A model generated the notes under the pieces. It ran no database searches. It saw nothing but the letters and a program-made list of their open reading frames with translations, and was not told the origin of the DNA. From NCBI GenBank assembly GCA_016867695.1, contig VGIY01000007.1, forward strand, positions 1 to 24,307: a stretch of DNA of 24,307 bases, written 5' to 3'. The translations under genes were made by a program, and so were the position numbers. Source of the stretch: Candidatus Eiseniibacteriota bacterium (GTDB lineage Bacteria; Eisenbacteria; RBG-16-71-46; CAIMUX01; WJJG01). Shown piece after piece: positions 14,947 through 22,091 of the stretch (position 1 is the stretch's first letter; every line of letters begins with the position of its first letter).

Positions 14947-15792
14947 ATGCTTAGATTCCGCAGTCTCGCCTGGGTCCTCCTGTTCCTCGTTCCCATGGTC
15001 TGCCTCGTCTCCTGTGGAGGCGACAAGAAGGGCACGACCCAGCCCCCCCCGGGAGACGAGGTGCCCGCCATCCCCGCGGCCGAGGTGACGACCGATGTCG
15101 AGTTCGGCAGCAATGACCCAGTCGCCCAACAGGCCGAGTCGATGGTCGAAGGCCAGCTCGCCCTGGCCGGGGCCATGGCCAGCATGGGGCAGGCTTACAT
15201 GGCCCCCCTCGGCGGCGCCGATTGGCAGAGCGCCGGCTCGCAGTGCTGGACCTACAGCTACGGCCATGCGGGCTGCAGCTGGGTCTACCAGGTCTGCCGT
15301 CTCGCGCTCCTCTACGAGTGGACGCTCACGCTCAACGGGACCTGCGGCGGCACCGCGCCCTACTCGAACTGGGTCGCCATGCGCGGAACGACCACGGCGG
15401 ACGGGCACGAGGGGACGATGCGCGTCTACGAGGAGAACAGCACGGCCGTCCACTCCGCCTGGGCCTGGCTGATCGCCGCCGACAACAAGTCGGCCACCTG
15501 GTCCTTCTACGACGGGGACGTCCATCAGGACAACCTGACCGCGTTGCTGGAGTGGGTGGAGAACCCCGACGGCTCGGAGGACGTCGTCTGGACCTGGTAC
15601 GAGTCGGTGCGGTTCGAGACGCACGTCAGCGCCTCGGGCAACGCGGGCTGGATGGAGCTCTACAACTGGGACGCGGCGGAGAGCGAGTGGGTCCTCGCCT
15701 GGAAGATCGTCTGGAACGCCGACGGCTCGGGGTACTGGGCCTGGTACGACGACACCGGCGAGGAGATCAGCCGCCAGACCTGGTCCTCGTAG
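14947..15792 (+). CDS. Lipoprotein, Trp/Tyr-rich beta protein, function unknown
   Basis: The 281-residue protein starts at ATG 14947 with AAGGAGA 7 nt upstream. The signal peptide ends in the lipobox LVSC (Cys 23), followed by a GGDKKGTTQPPPGDE linker, so it should be lipid-anchored; the +2 residue is Gly, not Asp, consistent with outer-membrane sorting by the proteobacterial rule. The body is rich in Trp, Tyr and short repeats of strands (WTYSYG, EWTLTLNGTC, ATWSFYDGD, VVWTWYESV, WVLAWKIVWNADGSGYWAWYDD), like an all-beta or beta-meander protein. The last part, SGYWAWYDDTGEEISRQTW, resembles MORN-like or YD-type strand turns, but no domain is firmly recognised. The 3' end overlaps the convergent glycosyltransferase gene by 26 nt. 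Confidence 0.82.
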   Translation: MLRFRSLAWVLLFLVPMVCLVSCGGDKKGTTQPPPGDEVPAIPAAEVTTDVEFGSNDPVAQQAESMVEGQLALAGAMASMGQAYMAPLGGADWQSAGSQCWTYSYGHAGCSWVYQVCRLALLYEWTLTLNGTCGGTAPYSNWVAMRGTTTADGHEGTMRVYEENSTAVHSAWAWLIAADNKSATWSFYDGDVHQDNLTALLEWVENPDGSEDVVWTWYESVRFETHVSASGNAGWMELYNWDAAESEWVLAWKIVWNADGSGYWAWYDDTGEEISRQTWSS

Positions 15793-17548
15793 GACGCTGC
15801 CGCAGCCAGGCGCGCCACTGCGCCTCGCAGGCGGCGATCTGCTGCGGCGTGAGCTGGGGCTCGCGGCGGAAGACCTGCATCCGCCGCGGGCCGGCCAGGA
15901 AGACGTTGGGCTGGAAGCACTCCACGTAGCCTTCCGGCGGTTCCCGGTCGTGCGCCATCTGGCGCTTCGGCGCGGTGATGCGGTCGCTGCGCGCGATCAC
16001 GTGATCGTTGAGCCCCCACAGGTCGATGATGTGCACGCGCGGCAGAACCCAGGCTGGCACGCCCACCGCCAGTTCGGCGAGCACGGGCTGTCCATCGGGG
16101 CCGATGCGCGAACCCTCGGCCCGGGTGGGATAGGTCTCGACCTCGAACCTGTGCAGCACGCGGTGCTCCTGGTGGCGCACGCAGACGAAGCGATTGATCA
16201 GCCAGTCCTGGAGGGCGTCGAAGGTCCGCGCGTACCAGCGCGCCGCCGCTGGCCAATGCGGCGCGACGGGCGCGCGCATCAGGAAGGTCTCCTCCCGCGT
16301 CTCCAGGCGGCGCGTCTGCGCCCAGTGGGTCCAGGGTACAGGCAGCGCGAGCAGCACCGCCGCCGCCATCAGCGCCAGGCTCGCCCGCGGCCGGATGCGG
16401 GCCAGGTTTAGCATCCAGACGAAGGCGACGAGCGACAGTGGGACGATGTGGCTGTAGACGCGATACTCAAAGTGGTCGCCGCCGATGACGAGCGTGTAGT
16501 AGAGCAGGTGCGCGAGCAGCGCGAGGGCGACGAGCGTCCACGCCAGGGCCGGACCGCCGGAAGCGGGCGTCGCCGCGGCGCCTCGGCCTGGCGCCGTGGC
16601 GGACGCTGCCGGCTTCGCCGCGGCGCGCACCGAGCCGGCATCCCGGCCGCCGCCGCCGCGCAGCTCGGCACGCAGGCGTTCGCGCAGCATCGGCCAGCGG
16701 GGCAGGAGCACGGCCAGCGCGAGCGCTAGCCAGACCCACAGGGCGTACTCCAGCACGAACGAGGCCGCGTAGCGCCAGCCGCTCTCGGGCCAGGGGCCGG
16801 TGTACTTGGCGTAGTAGGTGTTGGGCAGCCAGGCGCCGTAGAAGGCGCGGCGCCAGAGGAGGTGGGTCGGGACGACGGCGAGCGGCGCCAGCGCCCACAG
16901 CCCCCGGGCGCGCTCGCGGACGCTCGAGCCCGGCAGGGCGAGCCAGACGATGGGCAGCGTGGCCAGCGCGAAGAGCAGCCCATCGGGCCGCGTGAGGCAG
17001 AGCGCCGCGGCGGCGCCGGCGATCGCCAGGGGGCGGCGGCGGGAACCCGCGGGCAGGAAACCCGCGGCGTAGACCCAGGCGGCGACGAGCGCGTTGAACA
17101 TGGCCGTCTCGAGGCCGGAGCTGCTCCAGGTGATGAACGTGCGGTGGCTGACCAGGCCGGCCAGCGTGAGCGCCAGCAGCGGCAGCCGCAGGCGCTCCCG
17201 CTCCTGCGTCCAGGTCAGCCGCCAGACCATGCGCGCGGTCAGCGCGAGCGTCGCCAGCGCGAAGAGCAGCGCCAGCGTGTTCGCCGCGGCCGGCGGCTCG
17301 ACGCCCAGGACGCGCCAGACGAGATCGAGCAGCACGACCCAGAGAAAGCTCGTGTAGCCCTCGACCGGAGAGAAGGGAGGCGCGTTCCAGACATAGCCGT
17401 AGCCCAGTCGGGCGTTGCTGATGTAGCGGAAGGCGATGTAGGCGTCGTCGGTCAGGAACCAGAGGAGCTTCCAGCCGGCGAAGAGCGCGGCGGCCGCGGC
17501 CGCGAGGAGCAGCGCCAGGCGAAGCCGCGAGGCGTCGGCGCGGATCAT
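15767..17548 (-). CDS. GT-C type membrane glycosyltransferase (AftB-like)
   Basis: The 593-residue polytopic protein has roughly 9-11 transmembrane segments. The first periplasmic loop carries DDAYIAFRYISNARLGYGYVWN followed by PVEGYTSFLWVVLL, the pattern of the mycobacterial AftB arabinofuranosyltransferase type (DDA-I-RY, G-G-VWN, VEGYT-FLW). Such GT-C enzymes transfer a sugar from a polyprenyl-phosphate donor on the outer face of the inner membrane, with the DD pair as the likely catalytic/metal site. A low-complexity insert (GGGGRDAGSVRAAAKPAASATAPGR, near 315-345) sits between helices. The C-terminal about 150 residues are soluble, including IIDLWGLNDHVIAR. ATG 17548 overlaps the upstream gene's TGA (ATGA, 17545-17548), so translation is coupled. 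The acceptor and sugar are unknown. Confidence 0.85.
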   Translation of the reverse strand: MIRADASRLRLALLLAAAAAALFAGWKLLWFLTDDAYIAFRYISNARLGYGYVWNAPPFSPVEGYTSFLWVVLLDLVWRVLGVEPPAAANTLALLFALATLALTARMVWRLTWTQERERLRLPLLALTLAGLVSHRTFITWSSSGLETAMFNALVAAWVYAAGFLPAGSRRRPLAIAGAAAALCLTRPDGLLFALATLPIVWLALPGSSVRERARGLWALAPLAVVPTHLLWRRAFYGAWLPNTYYAKYTGPWPESGWRYAASFVLEYALWVWLALALAVLLPRWPMLRERLRAELRGGGGRDAGSVRAAAKPAASATAPGRGAAATPASGGPALAWTLVALALLAHLLYYTLVIGGDHFEYRVYSHIVPLSLVAFVWMLNLARIRPRASLALMAAAVLLALPVPWTHWAQTRRLETREETFLMRAPVAPHWPAAARWYARTFDALQDWLINRFVCVRHQEHRVLHRFEVETYPTRAEGSRIGPDGQPVLAELAVGVPAWVLPRVHIIDLWGLNDHVIARSDRITAPKRQMAHDREPPEGYVECFQPNVFLAGPRRMQVFRREPQLTPQQIAACEAQWRAWLRQRPTRTRSGG

Positions 17549-19314
17549 CGGCCCCCCTCCCCTCGCAGGCGCCGCCACCGGGCGCGGGCCTCGGCCTGTT
17601 CCGGGTCGAGGCGCAGCGTCTCGCCGTAGTGCGCCAGGGCCGCGGACAGGTCGCCGCGCTGTTCGGCGATCAGGCCGAGACCGAGCGTGCCCATGGCGAA
17701 CTCGCGCGGATGGCGCGCCTCGCACTGCAGGCCCGCCGCGAACTCGCGCTCCGCCCCGGCGAGGTCGCCGCGCGCCAGGAGGGCGTGCCCGAGGCGGATG
17801 TGCAGCCCCGCCGCGAAGCGCGGCCCGGCGCGCAGGCCGGCGCGGAAGTGCTCGATGCCGGCCGCCGCGTCGCCCCGCTCCATCTCGCGCATGCCGAGGA
17901 TCTCGTAGGCGTGGGCCTCCTGCGGATCGACGCCCGCGGGCCGGCTGTGCGTCCACGCGGCGAGGGCCGCGAGCGCGAGCGCGGCGGCGAGCAGGGGCCC
18001 CCGGCGCCGCGCCCGGAGCGCGCCCGCGCCCCACTCGACGGCTCCGGCGGCGAGGAGGATGAGCCCCGGCACGGCGGGCATCTTGAAGCGCGTGGTGACG
18101 AAGAAGGCGATCACGGCCGCGGCGGAGGCGGCAGTGTAGCCCCACAGCGGGAAGAAGCGGCGCGGGTCGCGGAGGGCGAGCAGCAGCCCCAGCGCGCCGA
18201 GCGGCGCGAGCAGACCGAAGCCCACCGGCAGCCAGCGCGCGATCGGAGCGTAGCGCTCGGCGAAGAAGCGGATCGGCTGGTTGTCGGCCAGCTCGGCGCG
18301 ATTCCAGAAGAGGCGGAACTTGCGGCCCATGAGCGCCAGCCACTCGCCGGGGCTGCCGGCGGCGAAGCGCAGCGACTCGCGGGTGAAGTGGGCGGACACC
18401 TCCGAGGGACGCAGCTTGCGGCCGAGCGCCTGCTCGGCCATGGCGATCGACTCGAAGTAGCTCCCCCGCCAGTCGGCCATGCCCCCGGGGAGCTCGGCGG
18501 TCGTGCCGTCGGAGCCCGGGTGATTGCCGATGTAGAGGTTGAGCCCCCCCTGCGAGGCGATCGGCACGAAGTCGCCCCCCACCAAGGCATTGCGGATCGT
18601 GATCGGCAGGATCGGCACGAGACACGCGGCGACGAGGATCCCCGCGCGGCGCAGCGCGGCTCGCGGTTCGCGCCTGTTCGCCAGCCAGAGCGCGGCGGCG
18701 GCCAGGGCGGCGAAGAGCAGGACGGTCGGCCGGGCGATCGCCGCCAGGCCCAGGGCGAGGCCGGCAGCGGCGTGGAAGCGCAGCGCCCCCCCCTGCCAGG
18801 CGCGGGTGAAGAGGTAGAGGCCCAGGAGGTTGAGGAACAGGCCCAGCGGGACATCGAGCAGCTCGGCGTCGAAGTGGATCATCAGCCAGCAACCCGCCGC
18901 GGCAAGGCCCGCGCCGGCGGACGCCCAACGACCATGGAAGCACCTGGCGATCAGGAAGACCAGTCCGCAGCTCAGCGCCCCCAGCAGCGCCTGGGCGAGG
19001 CGCGGCGCGAGATAGCCGTCTCCGAAGAGGCGGTAGCAGGCGGCCAGGAACCAGGGGTAGAGCGGGGCGCGGAAGTAGGGGTGGCCGGGAAGGAAAGGCT
19101 CGCCGGAAAGATAGCTGCGCGCCCACAAGTCGTGGTTCCGCGAGTCCATGATCGGATGGTCGAAGAAGGGATTGGCCTGGTACTGGAAGACGTAGATCAG
19201 CCGCAGCAGGAGCGCCAGACCGACGATGGCGAGCAGCCAGAGGCCGTCGGGTCGCGCCCAGGCGGGGGGCGGCGCCTCGGGCGGCGGGCCCGGGCGGGTC
19301 TTGCGCGGCTTCAC
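17545..19314 (-). CDS. ArnT/PMT-like GT-C glycosyltransferase with C-terminal TPR region
   Basis: From GTG 19314 the protein is 589 residues. About ten transmembrane helices start with LWLLAIVGLALLLRLIYVF. The first outer loop (NPFFDHPIMDSRNHDLWARSYLSGEPFLPGHPYFRAPLYPWFLAA) has the Asp and the FRAPLYPWFL segment typical of dolichyl-phosphate-mannose mannosyltransferase (PMT_2/ArnT-like) proteins. Later FLNLLGLYLFTRAW, GLALGLAAIARPTVLL and QGGLNLYIGNHPGSDGT are also characteristic. The last about 130 residues form TPR-like helices (EILGMREMERGDAAAGIEHFRAGLRAGP, GHALLARGDLAGAEREFAAGLQ, GLIAEQRGDLSAALAHYGETLRLDP), probably periplasmic. The frame is open to a TTG at 19365, but the promoter's predicted start near 19364 favours GTG 19314, which has GAGGGA 9 nt upstream. 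It is coupled to the AftB-like gene downstream. Confidence 0.87.
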   Translation of the reverse strand: MKPRKTRPGPPPEAPPPAWARPDGLWLLAIVGLALLLRLIYVFQYQANPFFDHPIMDSRNHDLWARSYLSGEPFLPGHPYFRAPLYPWFLAACYRLFGDGYLAPRLAQALLGALSCGLVFLIARCFHGRWASAGAGLAAAGCWLMIHFDAELLDVPLGLFLNLLGLYLFTRAWQGGALRFHAAAGLALGLAAIARPTVLLFAALAAAALWLANRREPRAALRRAGILVAACLVPILPITIRNALVGGDFVPIASQGGLNLYIGNHPGSDGTTAELPGGMADWRGSYFESIAMAEQALGRKLRPSEVSAHFTRESLRFAAGSPGEWLALMGRKFRLFWNRAELADNQPIRFFAERYAPIARWLPVGFGLLAPLGALGLLLALRDPRRFFPLWGYTAASAAAVIAFFVTTRFKMPAVPGLILLAAGAVEWGAGALRARRRGPLLAAALALAALAAWTHSRPAGVDPQEAHAYEILGMREMERGDAAAGIEHFRAGLRAGPRFAAGLHIRLGHALLARGDLAGAEREFAAGLQCEARHPREFAMGTLGLGLIAEQRGDLSAALAHYGETLRLDPEQAEARARWRRLRGEGGR

Positions 19315-19370
19315 CTGGATCCATCCCTCGCTGGGGCCCGACGGGCCGGGGTCTCCGGCCAGCAAGGGGG

Positions 19371-19399
19371 AGAATAGGAAGCGGATCCCCGCGCGGCAA
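19371..19399 (-). promoter_or_regulatory. Promoter of the two-gene glycosyltransferase operon
   Basis: On the minus strand, TTGCCG (19399-19394) and TATTCT (19376-19371) are separated by exactly 17 nt. The start near 19364 gives a leader of about 50 nt to GTG 19314. Confidence 0.55.
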
Positions 19400-19435
19400 G
19401 GGCGGGAGATCCGCCAACCGGACCGGCGAAGCGGC

Positions 19436-19897
19436 CTAGGTGCCCGCGGCGTGCTCCAGCAACGCCCCCACCGCGGCCATCGGCACCTGCACCCGGACCG
19501 CCTCGTCCGGCGTGTCGGCCACGACGATCAGGTGGCGGCCCCTCTTCTCGATGCGCACCTTGTCGTCCGACGACTCGACCTCGACGAGCACGCCGTCGGG
19601 ACAGCGATCCAGGGCCCGGCGGATCCCGCGCAGGGCGTCGCGGCGCAGCGCCGTCGAGGCGAACTCCTGGTACGCTGCGGGGATCCGGGATCGCGGCATG
19701 CAGCGCAGCACTCCGTGCACGAGGCAACCGGGTAAGCGCAGGCCGCGGATCTCGCACCCTTCCGGGCTCGTCGCCCGGACGTCGATCTCGATCATCCCCG
19801 CCCGTTGGACGGCGACACCGAGCACGACCCCGCCGCAGACGAGCAGCGCGGCGGCCGCGCCGAAGAGGATCAGGAACTTGCGTGGAGAAGTGGTCAT
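19436..19897 (-). CDS. Small membrane-anchored protein, function unknown
   Basis: The 153-residue protein starts at ATG 19897 with GGGAGG 9 nt upstream. An N-terminal hydrophobic segment (FLILFGAAAALLVCGGVVLGVAV, about 8-30) looks like a membrane anchor or uncleaved signal. The exported part has four Cys (EGCEIRGLRLPGC, VLRCMP, LDRCPDG) and then two short beta/alpha units (GVLVEVESSDDKVRIEKRGRHLIVVA, then DEAVRVQVPMAAVGALLEHA). The final V-R-V-x-V-P-x-x-x-V unit is shared with both halves of the neighbouring 20065-20619 protein, so the two may be related or work together. No family name is certain. It lies 167 nt downstream of that gene, with a tandem repeat array in between. Confidence 0.75.
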   Translation of the reverse strand: MTTSPRKFLILFGAAAALLVCGGVVLGVAVQRAGMIEIDVRATSPEGCEIRGLRLPGCLVHGVLRCMPRSRIPAAYQEFASTALRRDALRGIRRALDRCPDGVLVEVESSDDKVRIEKRGRHLIVVADTPDEAVRVQVPMAAVGALLEHAAGT

Positions 19898-19920
19898 GGC
19901 CGAACGCCTCCCTGACGCTG

Positions 19921-20046
19921 CGTCGCGGCCCGTTCACGGCGGGCCGGACCCTCATGCCGCGTCGCGGCCCGTTCACGCCGGGCCGGACCCTCATGCCGCG
20001 TCGCGGCCCGTTCACGCCGGGCCGGCCCCTCATGCCGGGCCGGCCT
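19921..20046 (-). repeat. 39-bp tandem repeat array with a hairpin in each unit
   Basis: CGTCGCGGCCCGTTCAC begins at 19921, 19960 and 19999, exactly 39 bp apart, and a partial fourth unit (ATGCCGGGCCGGCC) starts at 20032. The units differ at two or three positions only. Each unit contains CGGCCCG and CGGGCCG separated by 7 nt, a perfect 7-bp hairpin. The array fills most of the gap between two same-strand genes. There are no spacers, so it is not CRISPR. Confidence 0.85.
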
Positions 20047-20064
20047 GCTTCCCGGCGGCGGGTC

Positions 20065-20619
20065 TCACTCGCAGCGGCTGTGCCGGTCCACCCAGATGCG
20101 CACGCGCTCATCGTCGCCATCGACCGTGATGACGCTGCCGTCGTCGGCGGCCAGCGCGCGGATCGCCGCCGCGACGTCGAGCTCGCGGCCCTCCCCGGAG
20201 GAAACGAGCGCGTCGAGCACGGCCAGCGGAACTCGCACCAGGACCTGCTCCTCGGGCTCCTCGACGCGGATGGTCAGGCGGCCCTCCTCCTTGGCCACGC
20301 GGACGAAGTCGTCGCCGTCCTGAATGGCGATGTACTCGCCGTCGCGCGCTTCGCGCAGCGCCGCCAACAGGGCGAACACATCAAGGTCGTGCCGTCCGCC
20401 ATGGCGGTCGAGAACGAGGCGGCCGGCGCGGAAGTCATCTCCGTCGACCATGAGGATCATCGACTCGACCAGCTCGATGGGCAGGTTCACCCGCACGCGC
20501 TCGTCGGAGCGCTCGGCATCGACGCTGATGTGCAGCCAGTGTTCGCTCGCGCCGACCCCGGGAGCGAGAAGGAGGGATGCCAGGAAGAGCCGAGCGAGGA
20601 GCCTCGTGCGGGTTGTCAT
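20065..20619 (-). CDS. Exported protein with two repeated beta-alpha (SHOCT-like/YvlB N-terminal-like) units
   Basis: The 184-residue protein starts at ATG 20619 with GGAGGT 6 nt upstream; the in-frame extension to 20679 has no such site. MTTRTRLLARLFLASLLLAPGVGA is a signal peptide. Two similar units follow. The first is WLHISVDAERSDERVRVNLPIELVESMILM (about 28-57). The second is LTIRVEEPEEQVLVRVPLAVLDALVS. Each is followed by a D/G-rich turn and a helix (DVFALLAALREARDGEYIAIQDGDD, ELDVAAAIRALAADDGSVITVDGDDE). The L-x-I-x-V...V-x-V-P-x-x-[VL] pattern resembles the short N-terminal units found in some YvlB/DUF4097-type proteins. The internal duplication is visible in the sequence; the function is unknown. 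It is probably co-transcribed with 19436-19897. Confidence 0.78.
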   Translation of the reverse strand: MTTRTRLLARLFLASLLLAPGVGASEHWLHISVDAERSDERVRVNLPIELVESMILMVDGDDFRAGRLVLDRHGGRHDLDVFALLAALREARDGEYIAIQDGDDFVRVAKEEGRLTIRVEEPEEQVLVRVPLAVLDALVSSGEGRELDVAAAIRALAADDGSVITVDGDDERVRIWVDRHSRCE

Positions 20620-20834
20620 GATCCGACCTCCGCGTTGGGGCGGCCGGGCGGCCGCCGGACCGGCTGACCTTGCGCGCACAGGGACAGACGAACCCCGCCC
20701 GCCCGATGTTGCCTGCCCGGCTGCCCCGGAGCGGGCCGCCCGGATCCCTCCCCGGAGAGCGCAACTGTTTGTCTAGAAGCTGATTGGAACGCTCTGTGGC
20801 CGGCCCGCCGGAGTCCAAGCGGCGCGAAATGGGG

Positions 20835-20864
20835 TGACGCCGCCCCCCCGAAGCCGACTATCAT
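20835..20864 (+). promoter_or_regulatory. Possible promoter of the FN3 lipoprotein gene
   Basis: TATCAT (20859-20864) lies 18 nt after TGACGC (20835-20840). The -10 is reasonable and the -35 weak. The leader to ATG 20906 would be about 35 nt. Confidence 0.35.
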
Positions 20865-20905
20865 GGGGTCCTTCGGCGATGTGGCCCAAACATGGAGGTG
20901 CAACG

Positions 20906-21796
20906 ATGAAGCGCATGCATGGCGCGGCCCGCCCGAGCGTCGGGGCGCTCGGTCTGGTCGCTCTGCTGATCGTGGGGATGGCGGCCGGCTGCGGCAAGGA
21001 CGACGAGTCGACGACCCCGCAGCCGCCCGGAACGCTCACCTTCGTCAACGGCGACGGACAGGTCACGCTCTCCTGGGGCGGGTCGAGCTCCGCCGGCGAC
21101 GCGGTCTTCGCCGGCTACGACGTCTTCCGCGACACTTCGTCGATGATCGGGCTCGATCTCGCCTCGCTGACCGAGAGGAAGCTCAACGCCTCTCCGCTCA
21201 CAGTGCGCAGCTACATCGACGCCACGGCCGTGAATGGGACGATGTACTACTACGCGGTGCGCTCGGCGAAGACGGGCGGGGGCTGGAGCACGCCGACGAA
21301 CGAGATCGATACCTCCCCGGTGACCAGGAGCAATCTGGTGCTGCTGGCCGAGTTCGCCGACCCCGTGCGCCCCAGCGGTCTGGACGTCTCCGCGGGCGCG
21401 GCGGTCTCCGTCCGGCAGGAGAACCTCATGCAGGTCGACATCTACCTCGGCACGGCGGGGGACAACGACGAGTCGACCCAGCAACTGGCCCTGAAGAGCC
21501 CGAACCTGGTCAACGCCGGAGACCCGGCCTGGAGCGCGCGGGTGGCGCAGTTTAAGCTGCTGCCCAACGAGGACTCATCGACGACGGAGATCTCCGGCTG
21601 GCAGGACAGGATCCTCCTGGGGACGAACGCCCAGCAGATCACGAGCAAGGTCATCGCCGTGCGCACGCCGCCGGACGGGGCTGGCCAGGTGCACTACGGC
21701 AAGATCATCGTCTACTCCACCGCGGGACCGCAGGGGCAGAGGCAGATCGAGGTCTTCAGCACGTTCCAGCAGATCCCCAACTACATCCGCTTCTAG
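20906..21796 (+). CDS. Lipoprotein with fibronectin type III-like domain
   Basis: The 296-residue protein starts at ATG 20906 with GGAGGTG (20894-20900) 5 nt upstream. Its signal peptide ends in MAAGC (Cys 29), a plausible lipobox, followed by GKDDESTTPQPPGT. Residues about 45-125 form an FN3-like sandwich: LTFVNGDGQVTLSWGGSS, FAGYDVFRDTSSM, and SYIDATAVNGTMYYYAVRSAKTGGGWSTPTNEI, with the typical late Y-x-Y-x-V strand. The C-terminal 170 residues are beta-rich and unassigned (NLVLLAEFADPVRPSGLDVSAGAAVSVRQENLMQVDIYLG, then VIAVRTPPDGAGQVHYGKIIVYS). The fold suggests a cell-surface or periplasmic binding role; no ligand can be inferred. It is divergent from the 20065-20619 gene and probably monocistronic, since a strong hairpin follows the stop. 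Confidence 0.83.
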   Translation: MKRMHGAARPSVGALGLVALLIVGMAAGCGKDDESTTPQPPGTLTFVNGDGQVTLSWGGSSSAGDAVFAGYDVFRDTSSMIGLDLASLTERKLNASPLTVRSYIDATAVNGTMYYYAVRSAKTGGGWSTPTNEIDTSPVTRSNLVLLAEFADPVRPSGLDVSAGAAVSVRQENLMQVDIYLGTAGDNDESTQQLALKSPNLVNAGDPAWSARVAQFKLLPNEDSSTTEISGWQDRILLGTNAQQITSKVIAVRTPPDGAGQVHYGKIIVYSTAGPQGQRQIEVFSTFQQIPNYIRF

Positions 21797-21810
21797 CCGC
21801 GCGGGCGCGA

Positions 21811-21844
21811 GGCGGCGCGCCGGCGTCCGGACCGGCGCGCCGCC
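21811..21844 (+). terminator. 13-bp GC hairpin after the FN3 lipoprotein gene
   Basis: GGCGGCGCGCCGG (21811-21823) pairs perfectly with CCGGCGCGCCGCC (21832-21844) around an 8-nt loop, only 14 nt after the stop. C-rich sequence follows instead of a U-tract. Confidence 0.55.
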
Positions 21845-21924
21845 CCCGCCCAGCCGCCCCGACCTGCGCCCCGCGCCCCCGCCCGGCCGCGCGGGGTCCG
21901 GCCCCTCGCTCGGGGTCGCGTAGC

Positions 21925-22020
21925 GTCCGGATGGCGCCGCGTCCGGATGGCGCCGCGCCCGGATCGCGCCGCATCCGGATGGCGCCGCGCCCGGATCGCG
22001 CCGCATCCGGAGCGGGTCGC
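21925..22020 (+). repeat. Six-copy 16-bp tandem repeat upstream of the FG-GAP gene
   Basis: Units start at 21925, 21941, 21957, 21973, 21989 and 22005. Copies 1 and 2 are identical (GTCCGGATGGCGCCGC). Copies 3 and 5 are identical to each other (GCCCGGATCGCGCCGC), copy 4 is ATCCGGATGGCGCCGC, and copy 6 is degenerate (ATCCGGAGCGGGTCGC). The array ends 26 bp before the -10 box of the downstream gene. Confidence 0.88.
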
Positions 22021-22021
22021 G

Positions 22022-22051
22022 TTCCGCCCGCACGGGGCGTTCTGCTATACT
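22022..22051 (+). promoter_or_regulatory. Promoter of the FG-GAP repeat protein gene
   Basis: TATACT (22046-22051) is a strong -10. The best -35 is TTCCGC (22022-22027), 18 nt upstream. The leader to ATG 22092 would be about 35 nt. The weak -35 directly after a tandem array hints at activator dependence. Confidence 0.5.
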
Positions 22052-22091
22052 TGGGAGCGACTCGGGGAATCTCGACTCGAGGAGGGACGCC

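Noticed and set aside
17629..19377. 582-residue plus-strand ORF opposite the ArnT-like gene
   Set aside because: Gly/Glu/Arg-rich mirror of a membrane protein, with no domain or start signal.
15767..19417. One 1216-residue minus-strand protein
   Set aside because: Its first 623 residues are an out-of-frame reading of the ArnT-like/TPR gene, rich in Arg/Pro/Gly. The real AftB-like gene begins at ATG 17548, overlapping that gene's stop.
19921..20046. CRISPR array
   Set aside because: The units are contiguous 39-mers with no unique spacers and no cas genes are nearby.
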